From NCBI GenBank assembly GCA_963575745.1, contig CAUYUJ010001336.1:67501-131500 (forward strand): a DNA stretch of 64,000 nucleotides. Direction: 5' to 3'. Below the pieces are notes generated by a model. That model made no database searches and was not told the DNA's origin. It saw only the letters and a list, made by a program, of their open reading frames with translations. The position numbers and the translations under genes were made by a program. The stretch comes from Prorocentrum cordatum. Taxonomy: Eukaryota > Sar > Dinophyceae > Prorocentrales > Prorocentraceae. Within the stretch, counting starts at the first letter, position 1. The number at the start of each line of letters is the position of its first letter. Below are positions 1 through 9,545 of this stretch, piece by piece.

Positions 1-59
1 ACGTCCCATGGGTCTCAGGGTTGGGTTTCTTCTGGAAGGTTTCTTCTGGTCGGGCCCCT

Positions 60-400
60 ACTGCATGTTCACGCGAGCCGTTGCTTTGCTTCAAGCAGCG
101 CCCCACTTCAGAGACCAGCACCCCTCGGGCCTGCCATGCAGGCAGGAGCCCCGCTTTGAAAACGAGTGTTCCTGTAGCGTTCTAGCGAGTGGTAGGGCAT
201 GCGGACAGAAACGGTCAGACATGTCCACGAGGTGTCCAGAGAGGTGCCCATTTCGCAGGAAGACTGCACCCCCACCCATCTGTGCAACGGTCGCGCAAGT
301 TTGCGTTCCTGGTCTCAGGCGAGAGCCCCGCTCTGGAAAGGAATCGAGGGCCATTCGAGCAGTTGTTGCAGATTCCTCGAAAAGTGCTTTCCCCTAGGGG
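60..400. repeat. Degenerate units of the GAGAGCCC repeat (family H)
   Basis: Three or four loosely conserved units of about 85-110 bp. Each carries a GGCGAGAGCCCC-like core followed by a TTTGAAAA-like stretch and a GTTGCA box. The same unit is clearer at 1790-2330 and 23945-24295, and inverted at 58600-58980. No convincing gene is present. Confidence 0.45.
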
Positions 401-431
401 TTCTTACTTCGGTGCGAAGGAACTGGGTCGG

Positions 432-690
432 TGTTTGGGTCTGGCGGCTATGTTGTCGCCGTCGCCGCCCCGTCGCCGCCTCGTCGCCACCCGTCGTCTG
501 GGCCAGTGTGGCGGTCTGCCGGCCATGTTGTCGCCGTCGCCGCCCCGTCGCCGTTTCGTCGCGGCCCGTCGTCTAGGCTGGTTGGGCGGTCTGGCGTCTA
601 AGTCGCCGTCGCCGCCCCGTCGCCGTTTCGTCGCCGCCCGTCGTCTGGGCCAGTGTGACGGTCTGGCGGCTATCTTGCCCCCGTAGCCCC
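432..690. repeat. Tandem repeat, 72-76 bp units rich in GTCGCC
   Basis: Three full units and part of a fourth start at about 439, 515, 589 and 661, each beginning GTCTGGCGGCTATG or a variant. Inside each unit are runs of GTCGCCGTCGCCGCC. Open frames through it are by-products of the repeat. Confidence 0.8.
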
Positions 691-699
691 CTCGTCACC

Positions 700-1456
700 G
701 CCCTACATTGCACAACATAGAGCCGGACCACATAAATTGCACCACAAAGATTGCACCGCATATATTACAACACAGTGATGGTACCACATAGCTTGCACAA
801 CACTTTTTGCATTGCGCATAGTGCACCACATAGCTTGCACAACGTAGCTTGCACCACATAAAGTGCAGGACCTGTATTGCACCACCTAGGTGGCACCACA
901 TATATTGCACAACGCAGGTTGCACAACATAGGTTACACAACATAGCACCACTTAGACTGCATCACATAGCTTGCACAGTATGCGTTGAACCGCATAGGTT
1001 GCACCACATGGGTTGAACCCTTAAAATGCACCGCATCGTGTGCACAAGTTGTTTTCCACAGCACATATTGCACCACATAGGGTCACAACACAGATGACAC
1101 CATATATGTTGCACCATTCAGACTGCACCACTGAGCTTGCACACCGTAGACTGAACCGCACAAATTGCACCACATGTATTGCACAACATGTGTTGCACCA
1201 CATGGAGTGCACAACATGTATTGCACCACATCGAGTGCACCAACATGTAGTGCACCACAAAGGGTGCACAACAGATACTGCACCACGTAGATCGCACCAC
1301 TTAGGCTGCACCACCTTGCTTGCAGAACTGGCATTGAACAGCATAGGCTGCACCATCTGAGTTGGATAACATACATTGCACCACATCGAATGCACAACAT
1401 ATACTGCACCACATAGGTTGCACCACGTGGAGAAAACACCACATATTATATCATAT

Positions 1457-1493
<37 letters not shown>

Positions 1494-1690
1494 CACCACT
1501 TAGACGGCAACACATGGCTTGCATGCCACTTATTGAATTGCATAGATTGCACCGCATGGGTCGCACAACATTCTTTGCACCACATACAGTGCACACTACA
1601 TCTGTACCATATAGATGGCACCGCACCGGTGCGCCACATATTTTGCAGCACACATGCTGCGCACCATACATTGCTAGAATCAGACTGTCC
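700..1690. repeat. Minisatellite of 14-15 bp, core TTGCACCACATAG
   Basis: About 1 kb of degenerate tandem units reading TTGCACCACATAG or TTGCACAACATAG. The TGCACCACA core reappears in the 18-bp minisatellite arms at 17.8-19.4 kb. Open frames on both strands are repeat translations, with Cys-His-His-Ile and Thr-Thr runs. Confidence 0.85.
1455..1492. repeat. AT microsatellite
   Basis: A run of about 18 TA dinucleotides inside the 14-15 bp minisatellite. Confidence 0.95.
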
Positions 1691-1789
1691 GGTATCCACG
1701 CTGGCCAACATTACTCGTGTTTATGGTCCTTGGATTTCGCGAAATTCAAGCGAGAGTCTCATTTCAAAAACCTCATTCTGCACGCAGCA

Positions 1790-2330
1790 TGTTAGTTAGA
1801 CGAATGTGCGCGGCTCTGGGCGAGAGCCCCATTTTGAAATGGGAGCCGCCCTCTGTGCATACAAGTGTTGCACGCTTTTGTGTCCGATGTGCGCGGCGTA
1901 ACAGCGCTCTAGTTGAAGACCACTGCCCCCCAGCAGTTGAATTGCTGCAATGCTTAAGAAGAGTGTGCGTGGCGTTGAGGCGGGTGCCCCCTTTTGAAAA
2001 CGACCCTCCCCCTATCCGGTTGATAGTTGCAAGCTTTTGAGGCGCTGAGGCGAGAGACCCCTTTTGAACAAATCCCATCCCTTCTTCCTCCATCCCTGTG
2101 GATGTTGCAAGTTCAAGGGACACATGGGCATGGCGCTGGAGCGAGAGCCCGATTTGGAAAACGATCCGTCCCTTACATCCTTTTCCATAACCGCTGCAAA
2201 GTTTCATGTCGAGTGTGCGCGGCGCTTAGGCGAGAGCCCAATTTTGACATGACTACCCTCCCTCCTCATAGCTGTTGAAGCTTTTGAGACGAATGCGCGC
2301 GGCGCTGAGGCGAGAGCCCCAGCAGCACCA
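1790..2330. repeat. Array of family H units
   Basis: Six units carry GTGCGCGGCGCTGAGGCGAGAGCCC-like cores (at about 1806, 1965, 2040, 2115, 2214 and 2293), each followed by TTTTGAAA and a pyrimidine-rich spacer. Spacing is irregular, about 75-160 bp. Confidence 0.75.
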
Positions 2331-3180
2331 GCAGCAACGCAAAGTAAGAGGCACTTATGTGCGACCCCTTCAAGAACATGCAACCCGCTACAACCAACTT
2401 ATGTCTGCTACGGTTATACCAAGTTCCCTGTTGCATATGGTTGTTCTTATATGTAAAGCCTCTCGGGCCCTCCTGACCAAAACACATTTCCCGCCCATAC
2501 ATCTTCTGGTGTGCATCTTGGTAGGCAGCCAGAGGGGATTCTCGCCGCGGCGACGCGACCCCCCCCCTCCCGCAGGCACAGACAGAGGTCGAGAAACACA
2601 AAACGTTAAAACACCGTTGACCTCGAACCTCGATCCCGAGAGGTTCCGAGGGGCTCCCCAGGGGCTTCAGAGATTCAAAGGGCCCCGCAGAAACTTGAGG
2701 TCTCCCCGGGCAGAGCACATGGACCACAACAGGCCCCCACACAAAACGGATCTTCGAGATCAGATTATCGGACCTCGCCCTCGCCCCCCCCCCACCCATC
2801 CCCCTTCTGGCAGGGACGGCGCCGACACCTCCGCAGCGGCGAGGAGAGGGAATAACGAGGGGGGGGGGCGAAGCATGAGGGGGGAGAAGGAAGCGAAGAG
2901 AGGGTGTAGCGGGAGGAGAGGGGGAGAGTGGAGGAGGAGGAGGAGGTGGGAGTAGAGGCAGGAAGAGGAGATGGATAATGACGACGACACGACGACGAGG
3001 ACGAAGACGAGAACAAGGTCAACCCTCCTCCTCTACATCAGGGACGACGCCTGCACCCCCGCGGCATAGACGCCTTGAGCTGGAGAGAGGGCCGACGTCG
3101 AGTAGAACCCTCGCCCCTCAATCCGCCGCCCCCTCCTCCCTGACCGCCCCGCGCTGCAACAACGATATCGACGGAAGTTT
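2331..3180. other. No gene recognised
   Basis: Mixed sequence with a purine-rich stretch at about 2850-2975 (GGGGGGG and GAGGAGG runs). Open frames on both strands are low-complexity and show no domain I recognise. Confidence 0.6.
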
Positions 3181-3265
3181 CTGTTTTTTCGCTTTGGGAA
3201 ATTTGCTGGGCCCTGGGGCCGTCAAAAACTACCAAGGGCAAGAAGCTGGTCCAGTGGAAGCGGTC
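3180..3265 (+). repeat. Partial copy of dispersed family G
   Basis: Reads TTTTCGCTTTGGGAAATTTG, then GGGCCCTGGGGCCGTC, AAAAACTAC and GGTCCAGTGG. This matches the middle of the fuller copies at 5556-5738 and 14440-14610. Confidence 0.5.
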
Positions 3266-3614
3266 CTGTTGTCAAGACGTTGCGCACAGAATCAAAGACC
3301 GATTCGGGCTCAGGCGGGGCTGCCGGTTTCGGGCCGATTCTCAAAATCAGGTTCAGGGAGCCTCTTCGTGGCAGAGGCTCGCCGTGGCAAGGCGAGCCCC
3401 TTCGTTCCTTCTATGGTTGCACGACGAGTGCAGACCTCAGGGGCTCCACGCTGCGGAGAACGGGCATGACGTCGGAGGTTTGGTCTCCTCCCGTCGACGG
3501 TGGGTGCTTGCCTCTTTGGGTGGGCCTGTCCCGGCGTCTGCGGCCGCAGTGCCCGCTTCCGTTGCGCCACACGCGCGCGGATCGGCGCCCGTGTCGCATG
3601 TCGCTTTGGCACGA

Positions 3615-4183
3615 AGGGAGGGAGCAGCAAACCAGGGGTTAAGGACTGGTTGCCCATTTAGCTTTGGCACGAACAAAAAGACGAGACACACAAGAGGTGA
3701 TGCTTCGACAACAATCTGGACAGCGACGTCGAGAGCATTACACGGGTACTCAAGGCACCGCAGTTCAAGAAGCAAAGGCGCAATTGAACACTCTGGGTCG
3801 ACGGCCTGACACCGATCCACGCATTGAGTGGTCAAGCCAATCACGCTGCCAATTTTCTCCTGGAGAGACCGGTTCGCGTGCCAAGCCTGATAATGAGAGC
3901 AGCAAACAGATCGACATTGCGGATGTGGGGGCGCAACTGGACACAAGAACTCTTTTCCTTGTTTTTTTCTTTTTTTTGTTTGCTCTAATTTTTTTTTTTT
4001 TTATTTTGTTTTTTGGGTATTGTTTTTCGTTTTTTTCTTGTTGATATTGATGTTTTTTTCTAGTTGTTCTGCAACTGGACACAAGAACTCAACCAGACAT
4101 AAAACCCAACAAACACAGCAGAGTCTTCAACCTCCAAATTGAAACAAACATGATGGGTCTTACGGGTGATGCGGGAATGCACG
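3615..4183 (+). repeat. Dispersed repeat, copy 1 (interrupted)
   Basis: Shares long stretches with 10142-10553, including TTGCCCATT, CAGCGACGTCGAGAGC, AAGGCACCGCAGTTCAAGA, CCGATCCACGCATTGAGTG, TTTTCTCCTGGAGAGACCGG, CAGATCGACATTGCGGATG and ATGATGGGTCTTACGGGTG. Copy 1 has two extra segments: about 50 bp near 3660-3712, and the T-rich insertion at 3953-4070. I see no sustained coding frame in either copy. Confidence 0.9.
3953..4070. mobile_element. T-rich 118-nt insertion between 20-bp direct repeats
   Basis: GCAACTGGACACAAGAACTC occurs at 3933-3952 and again, identically, at 4071-4090. Between them lies a strongly T-rich segment (A-rich on the minus strand). The paralogous locus near 10435 has the flanking sequence only once and no T-rich segment, so it serves as an empty site. 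This fits insertion with target duplication, for example of an A-rich retroposed RNA on the minus strand or an introner-like element. A tandem duplication with T-run expansion is the alternative. Confidence 0.7.
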
Positions 4184-4489
4184 GCTCCAGTGTACGCAGA
4201 CGAGAATTTTAGTTGATTTAACAGCTCTCATTTCCTCACTGCCGCGCTTTGTCCGAAACCAAAAAACGCTGAACATGTCGTCCGTCCAGCGGCACATGAC
4301 ACTATGGATGTGCTGGACATGAGGGAGGCTCAACATCGCAGGGAGAAGGCATTGTTTCCGTTCAAGATGACAGCAAACAGAGTTACATACACCGGGCGAA
4401 AGATGACTGCCCTGGGTCATGCCTACCCCTGGTGCGAACGAGTCATGGCCTCAGTGAAGGAAGCCATGAGACAAGTCCATCTGCACGAT

Positions 4490-5116
4490 TCAGTTGATAT
4501 CGTCGACATGGATGATAAACGAACCAGCTGACACGACACGACAATTATGAGGAGACGGAAACAAGCGATCACCATAAGCCAGATTACGGAAATGGCCCCG
4601 GAAATTCCTGGAGAAACACATGTGGCTCTCGCAGTACCGATTGGCAGGCTTCCTGCACCGAGAAATCGTGATGCACCGACGCCGGGTACCGTGCTTTTCG
4701 TACCACTCAGTAACGAGCCAATACAATGCTTTCGAGATCAGGGCACGCGGGACATTGAATACATTTTCAATATCTCGTTTGAACGACACCATCGTAGGCG
4801 TGAAGCCTCGGTCAGTCCACACCTTGCAGTCGAGATTGAAAGAACAGAAGCGAGACGCAACATCAGAAGCAGAAGACACAGAGATGGGATGAGGGTGGGT
4901 GGAGACAAGCATGAAATTGATGGCACGACAGCATAGAGAAAGTATGCCTCTCAAGCGATGCTTCGAATAGGAGCCAAGAGGCCGAGATTCCACAGCAATA
5001 TTCGAAATTGTTGGCCAGCAATCAACACCTCCGAACACGTGGCACTGCACAAGCCTCACAGGGACGCTGGTGTAGCTACAGTGTGTCTGAAGCTCCTCAA
5101 ACACAGCGTGAATCAC
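4490..5116 (-). CDS. Hypothetical minus-strand reading frame
   Basis: Open for 208 codons from an ATG at 5116. It lies in a stretch of balanced composition that is free of repeats, so the translation is a normal mixture of residues, including a Lys/Arg-rich middle and several Cys residues. I recognise no domain or signal peptide. It overlaps the next minus-strand frame (5113-5544) by a few bases in a different phase, so the two could be parts of one interrupted gene. The plus strand is also partly open here. Coding status is uncertain. Confidence 0.22.
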   Translation of the reverse strand: MIHAVFEELQTHCSYTSVPVRLVQCHVFGGVDCWPTISNIAVESRPLGSYSKHRLRGILSLCCRAINFMLVSTHPHPISVSSASDVASRFCSFNLDCKVWTDRGFTPTMVSFKRDIENVFNVPRALISKALYWLVTEWYEKHGTRRRCITISRCRKPANRYCESHMCFSRNFRGHFRNLAYGDRLFPSPHNCRVVSAGSFIIHVDDIN

Positions 5117-5544
5117 GGGCCACCAGGGGGTATCTGGTCACGCCACGAATCACGGCGGAACACATTCAAGAGTGCGACTCTGCCAGCTCCGGGGACACAT
5201 GATAGCAACCGTGTTTTTATAGTTGTCGAACGGCGCAACCACAGCGATGTCAAACAATGCACGCCGCCGCCATTGCACATCCCTCTGGCCCACGCAGAAA
5301 CAGCGGAGATGATTGTGGCGATGGTTTCCCTGGCCGTGAAAGCATGGAGGCCACAGAGATCCAGGCCAGCAAAGGGAACCACGCGACTGCATGGAGAAAC
5401 AACATGGTCAGCAGTGCTTTCCAGCTGCCACGCGAAAGCGTGACGAGACCACACGCAGGGCCCTTCGTAGTGGAAATTCTTGGGGATGCAGCCGGCCAGA
5501 GCGGAGTCGGAGGCGCGACAACAAACATGACCGTTAGAAGACAT
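5113..5544 (-). CDS. Hypothetical minus-strand reading frame
   Basis: Open for 143 codons upstream of the 4490-5116 frame on the same strand. A third minus-strand frame across 5150-5392 reads equally well (it contains DIAVVAPFDNYKN), which suggests a broken gene with phase changes or unrecognised introns. No family is assigned. Confidence 0.18.
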   Translation of the reverse strand: MSSNGHVCCRASDSALAGCIPKNFHYEGPCVWSRHAFAWQLESTADHVVSPCSRVVPFAGLDLCGLHAFTARETIATIISAVSAWARGMCNGGGVHCLTSLWLRRSTTIKTRLLSCVPGAGRVALLNVFRRDSWRDQIPPGGP

Positions 5545-5555
5545 ACCCGCACGTA

Positions 5556-5738
5556 ACCCAGACCCCCTCGGGCATTGAAAAATTCATGACGGAAGGTTTT
5601 TAGCTATTTTCGGCCTCCCAGGGCTCTTCACCGGCCCTCGGGACCGTCAAAAACGACTCAGGATGAAAAGCCGGTCCAGGGGAATGGGTCGACATTTCCA
5701 GGGGTCGACGTAATGAAAAAATCATGATCGGGGGTTGG
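5556..5738 (+). repeat. Dispersed element family G, full copy
   Basis: Conserved blocks in order: TTCATGACGGAAGG, TATTTTCGGCCT, GGCCCTCGGGACCGTC, AAAACGACTCAGGATGAAAA, GCCGGTCCAGGGGAA, GGTCGAC and AATGAAAAAATCATGA. Fuller copies lie at 14050-14246 and 62478-62650 (inverted) and at 14440-14610 (same direction). Both ends carry C-rich then AT-rich sequence that pairs weakly as inverted repeats. Confidence 0.65.
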
Positions 5739-6268
5739 GGAACATGCCTTGCAATACACCATATGTGCACGGAAATTCGTAACGGTCCAACTTGGGAGCA
5801 CAATGCTTCGAGTTAACCAGCATCAGTGTAGGGATGGTGGTTGAACGCCGTTTCACTTGAAGAGTCAGAGAAGTCCCTGCCACTAAGTGGGCAGTCATCT
5901 GTTGGTGAATCTCCTACAGCAGCAGAGAACAGAGAGGGGGAGGGGGATCGTACGAGCACGAAGTTGCAATGACACATGATTGCGTAAAAACTTCTTGTCT
6001 ATAATCTGAAAACAACGATGCCTTACAATACTTCAAGTATTACCGCACAGGAGCTCAGGGAGGCGGTCGAGGAAGCGAGGGACCCGAGGGATCAAATGCG
6101 TTTATGATTGTAGACCAATTTTAAGACATGATTGGAATAGCTATTTGTTTTTCGAAGCTCTCCGAGCCTCAGCACTGAAGCAGAAAGGCTATGTTTTTGC
6201 AAAGAAAACGTTGCGGAGGTATCTTCTTCCGCCCACGTCTCGCTCTGGTGATTTCGACATCCGCGCAA
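5739..6268. other. No gene recognised
   Basis: Unique, moderately AT-rich sequence with no open frame worth reporting and no repeat of note. Confidence 0.6.
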
Positions 6269-6481
6269 CTATGCGTCTGGATTCGCATACCTGACAATGG
6301 AGGGCTTGGACGAGGTAGTTAGAGGCTTCACAACATGTCGGGAATCATTCGCATTTTCATATGCAGTGCGAACATGCTTCCGCACGAAGGGAACGTTCAG
6401 CTGAGGCCTGTACAGTGAAACGTATTGCGTCTCAATGAAGCGCATTCCCGAGTCATTAGAACTAGCAAAAACAAGCAACAA
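6269..6481 (-). pseudogene. Possible GIY-YIG nuclease C-terminal fragment
   Basis: Open for 70 codons on the minus strand. Residues about 17-31 read ETQYVSLYRPQLNVP. This resembles the end of GIY-YIG endonuclease domains, where a metal-binding Glu precedes a hydrophobic helix and a Pro-x-Leu-Asn turn. The GIY and YIG motifs themselves are not visible upstream, so only the tail could be present. A minus-strand AGGTAAGTTTATT just upstream (about 6505) looks like a 5-prime splice site. The assignment is weak. Confidence 0.25.
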
Positions 6482-6509
6482 AGGGACCTTAATAAACTTA
6501 CCTATACGT

Positions 6510-7010
6510 CTACGAATTGGATTTAAAAGTAAACGCGAATATGAGCATTTGCTTGGCGACGAAGGAGGTTATTGTAATGCTCGGCAGTGTGGGTCTCGAT
6601 GCCGCGAATGTGTTTTTTCCCACGTGGCTCAGATTGCACTCAAGAGACGCCCACATGCACACGGCATTGCACATCGCCTTGGCAGACACGCTGTCCTTGT
6701 CGACAAATTGAACCGACTGTGTCAGAAAGTTTAGAAGTTCGATGTGAGACGGGAACAAAGAGCAACCAAGACATTGGAAGAGGAGAACAGGGCGGAGGGA
6801 ATTGAGATCCGCGAGAGCAGAGGACAAATGAGAGAGAACATATGGAGCATGCTTGATGGACGAGCAGCGCCTGAGTCGTTCCAAAAGGTGTGAGACAAGA
6901 TCAGACGATGTGTGCCAAAGAATTATGTACGCCCGCTGCTGGATGTACCTGTTGCGCGTGCTATTGCGGATGTTAGCAAGCATACTACCGAAAATACGCA
7001 CGGCATGCAC
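6510..7010 (-). CDS. Hypothetical helical protein fragment
   Basis: Open for 166 codons in repeat-free sequence. The translation is rich in Leu, Ala and Ser and looks mainly helical, with stretches such as LSSALADLNSLRPVLL and KAMCNAVCMWASL. That spacing recalls the helical repeats of RAP/OPR-type organelle RNA-binding proteins, but no repeat is clean enough to claim it. It lies between the minus-strand candidates at 6269-6481 and 7165-8120 and could be an exon of the same gene. Phase changes between the pieces leave decay and splicing both open. Confidence 0.3.
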   Translation of the reverse strand: MHAVRIFGSMLANIRNSTRNRYIQQRAYIILWHTSSDLVSHLLERLRRCSSIKHAPYVLSHLSSALADLNSLRPVLLFQCLGCSLFPSHIELLNFLTQSVQFVDKDSVSAKAMCNAVCMWASLECNLSHVGKNTFAASRPTLPSITITSFVAKQMLIFAFTFKSNS

Positions 7011-7164
7011 AAGGCAATCTATTCAGACCGAGGATGAAGCACGAGGTGCCCGGACAGCTTGCATGCTTTGCAGGGCAAACTTGCCTTCCGAGTCCGTCCA
7101 CGAGACAACAGAGACACGAGAGCATATGGAATCTTGTTAAGATGGTGCAGAACAAGAACAAGAG

Positions 7165-7340
7165 TCACAATTCAAATGCAATCGGTGAAAATGCACACAC
7201 GCGGCTGCGAGCACAAGCATTCACTTGCCAATGCTCTGGCGCTAGCTGGAATATTTTCAGTTTTGCTAACCCGCGGGCCCGCTCAGACAAGATCCTCGAC
7301 CACTCCTGAGATGCAGACGGCGTAGCCGGACCTGAATCGC
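7165..7340 (-). CDS. Out-of-phase continuation of the 7266-8120 protein
   Basis: Near minus-strand position 7340 the neighbouring phase becomes the better reading. It runs from a GDSGPATPS-like stretch through SQEWSRILSERARG and FQLAPEHWQVN to a TGA at 7165-7167. The in-phase reading of the longer frame turns Arg- and Leu-rich here and stops at 7266. This points to a one-base frameshift or an unrecognised small intron near 7340. Confidence 0.4.
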
Positions 7341-8120
7341 CAGCACGCTGGCGGCGACGAGGGCGGGGAGTATCTCATGTTGATCATCCCTTTTGATCTT
7401 GATGTTGAACTCTCCTTCATGCGACTCGACACCGGTCACAGTGCCAGACACAGGAGTGTCGCCGACGGATTTGCTGACCGAGAAGCCAAGAATTTTACGG
7501 GGCTCGACCCTCGGGTTCAGCGGCGGGGAATACGCTTCATAGTGCCCCTCGTGGCTGTACACCCAGAACATCTCGCGGCGAGCAGGGTCATCAGGGCGGC
7601 GATCTTTACGCATTTGGCGGAATGTGTCATCGTTCCATTTGCGCTGAAGATACTGCTGGGCGGTTTCGCCCGCAGGAGTGTCAAGTTCTTCCATCACCGC
7701 CCGGACTCCGACGACGAATTTGTTCCATTTGTCAACGTCGACACTAAGGGGCAACAAAGGAGTGATCTCGTCAACCCGATACCTGGACACATCCCATTCT
7801 TCATGGGCGCGGAGAAAGCAGGGCACACAACGTTCTCTGCGCATCACCTCCTGGAGACCGAGCGTGCTCGTGGCGATTGCGACAACCTCGAACTTCTCTG
7901 GGTCACCATCGTGGAGTGGGAGGAACCTCCCATGGCTGTCGGTGGTTGAATCGCGCATGTCGATCACCTGGCCTTCGAAAGCCCTCATGGGACCAGAGCG
8001 GGGTATCATCAAGCCGGCTGCTCCCATCGGCACCTGAAACGGAAACGGACGAGGTCCGTTTCCGTAGTATTGATGTTGCTGTTCATATGGCATTGGCGGG
8101 CGAGGAGCAAAGGGATTCAT
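7266..8120 (-). CDS. Unrecognised conserved-looking protein, minus strand
   Basis: This is the best protein-coding candidate in the window: 284 codons in sequence free of tandem repeats, with a normal residue mix. The N-terminus is Pro/Gln/Gly-rich (MNPFAPRPPMPYEQQHQYYG). A mixed charged region follows, containing EEWDVSRYRVDEI, AQQYLQRKWND and REMFWVYSHEGHYEAYSP. I see no signal peptide, membrane segment or familiar motif. The frame is also open upstream to an ATG at 8210. I prefer the start at 8120 because the minus strand reads CATCTTTAG two bases before it, a plausible splice or trans-splice acceptor. The C-terminus probably continues out of phase to 7165. Confidence 0.6.
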   Translation of the reverse strand: MNPFAPRPPMPYEQQHQYYGNGPRPFPFQVPMGAAGLMIPRSGPMRAFEGQVIDMRDSTTDSHGRFLPLHDGDPEKFEVVAIATSTLGLQEVMRRERCVPCFLRAHEEWDVSRYRVDEITPLLPLSVDVDKWNKFVVGVRAVMEELDTPAGETAQQYLQRKWNDDTFRQMRKDRRPDDPARREMFWVYSHEGHYEAYSPPLNPRVEPRKILGFSVSKSVGDTPVSGTVTGVESHEGEFNIKIKRDDQHEILPALVAASVLAIQVRLRRLHLRSGRGSCLSGPAG

Positions 8121-8140
8121 CGCTAAAGATGTGGCAAATT
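8121..8140 (-). promoter_or_regulatory. Possible trans-splice acceptor
   Basis: On the minus strand TTTGCCACATCTTTAG ends two bases before the ATG at 8120. A pyrimidine-leaning tract ending in AG is what dinoflagellate leader addition uses. No transcript evidence is available. Confidence 0.3.
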
Positions 8141-8359
8141 TATGAAGGAATTCTTTACGCTTCGCGTATCCCCACCAGCCCATCTCAAAACAGCAACTCT
8201 TGCGAAGCATGCCGACAGTCGTGTTTTTTCAGGCGTGTTTCCGCCTGCCCCCGCATATCTCCCTTGTTCCTCCTTCCTCCCGCCTCCTTGTACATCCTCC
8301 TTGTGGTGGGAGCGGGAGAAGGACGAGGCGGAGGAGGAGGGAAAGAAAGCGCTCCTCGT

Positions 8360-8625
8360 GGTTTGAGTCGTTTGGGGTTTCTTGTCCTGGTGTGAGTCGT
8401 TCGGGCCCTTCTTCCTGGTGTGAATCGTTCGGGCTCTTCGTGATGTGAGTCGTTCGGGCTCTTCGTCCTGGTGTGAGTCGTTCGGGCTTCTCGTGGTGTG
8501 AGTTGTTCGGGCCCCTCGTCGTCGTGTGAGTCGTTCGGGCCCCTCCTCCTGGTGTGACTCGTTCGGGCTCCTCGTGGTGTGAGTCGTTCGGGGCCCTCGT
8601 CGTGGTGTGAGTCGTTTTGGGAGCC
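8360..8625. repeat. Minisatellite, about 30-bp unit TGTGAGTCGTTCGGGC
   Basis: About nine units read TGTGAGTCGTTCGGGCYCTT followed by CGTCCTGG or CGTGG variants. Confidence 0.85.
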
Positions 8626-8920
8626 TCTTGGAGGCCTTTTGGGGCGTCTTCGGGGCCTCTTGGCGGCCCCAGGGGCTTCTAGGAGCGTCTTGGGTGCCTT
8701 GGGGGAGCCTCTTCGGGCCTCTTGGGAGCCTCTTGGAGGCCGTTTGGGGCGTCTTGGGGGCCTCTTGGCGGCTCCAGGGGCTTCCAGGAGCGTCTTGGGT
8801 GCCTCGGGGGAGCCTCTTGGGCGCCTCTTGGGGGCATCTTGGGGGCCTCTTGGAGGCCTCTTGGGGCCTCTTGGGACTCTTTGGGAGGGGTCTGGGAGGA
8901 ATCTTGGGGCCATCTGTCGG
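8626..8920. repeat. CTTGGGGGCCTCTTGG minisatellite
   Basis: Degenerate units of about 11-18 bp built on CTTGGGGGCCT and CTTGGAGGCCT. The same unit recurs at 9300-9545, 24765-24905, 27230-27920, 47905-48000 and 53040-53300, and inverted at 48160-48520. Minus-strand translation gives Pro/Arg/Gln/Glu/Ala-rich nonsense. Confidence 0.85.
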
Positions 8921-8939
8921 GCGATCGATCACAGATGGG

Positions 8940-9000
8940 GCGAGCACTTTTCTCCCCCCCCCGTCGGGGCCAGAATCCTCGTGAGGGGTGTCGAATTTTA
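8940..9000 (+). repeat. Tail segment shared with 24925-24975
   Basis: After the CTTGGGG array, CCCCCCGTCGGGGCC and ATCCTCGTGAGGGGTG match the sequence after the array near 24.9 kb, so array and tail travel together. Confidence 0.6.
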
Positions 9001-9054
9001 GCCCTCCCAGGAGTCGAAAAAGACCCCTCCAACGACCCGCGAGACGCCCTCTCC

Positions 9055-9175
9055 AGGCCCAGGGGGAGGGGGTAGGGGGAGGGGTAAACCCCTCCCCGAA
9101 GGGGAAGAAGGGGGTTGAGAACAGAGCGGGCTCTCTAAACCACTCACGCCCAAAGGGCTGGTGGGATTCATGCAA
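9055..9175 (+). repeat. Dispersed repeat, about 110 bp
   Basis: GGGAGGGGTAAACCCCTCCC, AAGGGGAAGA and AAAGGGCTGGTGG also occur in order at 28030-28138. Confidence 0.6.
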
Positions 9176-9299
9176 TGCCAGATATGTGGGGATTAATGCA
9201 TAGGAGCAAGCAAGGCCAGATCAATACCCAACAAACCTTCACGATTGCGAAGGCCTTACGGCCGGTGCCGCCGACCCTGAATGGCGACGACGACGACGA

Positions 9300-9545
9300 C
9301 GAGCGCTCTTGGGGGCCTCTTGGGGGTAGTTCGTGGGCCTCTTTGGAAGCTCTCAGGGACCGCTTGGAAGCCTCGTGGGGGCCTATTGGGGCTTCCTGGG
9401 GGTCTCTTGGAGGGGGCTTGGGACGTTTTTGGAGGCTTCTTGGACGGTCTTGGGGCTATCGTGGGCGTTTTCGGCCGATCTGTGGGCGACTCGGGGCCCT
9501 CCTGGGCCGTCTCGGGGGCCATTCTGGGCATTCGGACCTCATTTG
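9300..9545. repeat. CTTGGGG-type minisatellite
   Basis: Units of CTCTTGGGGG and CTTGGAGG, related to 8626-8920 but more diverged. Confidence 0.75.
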
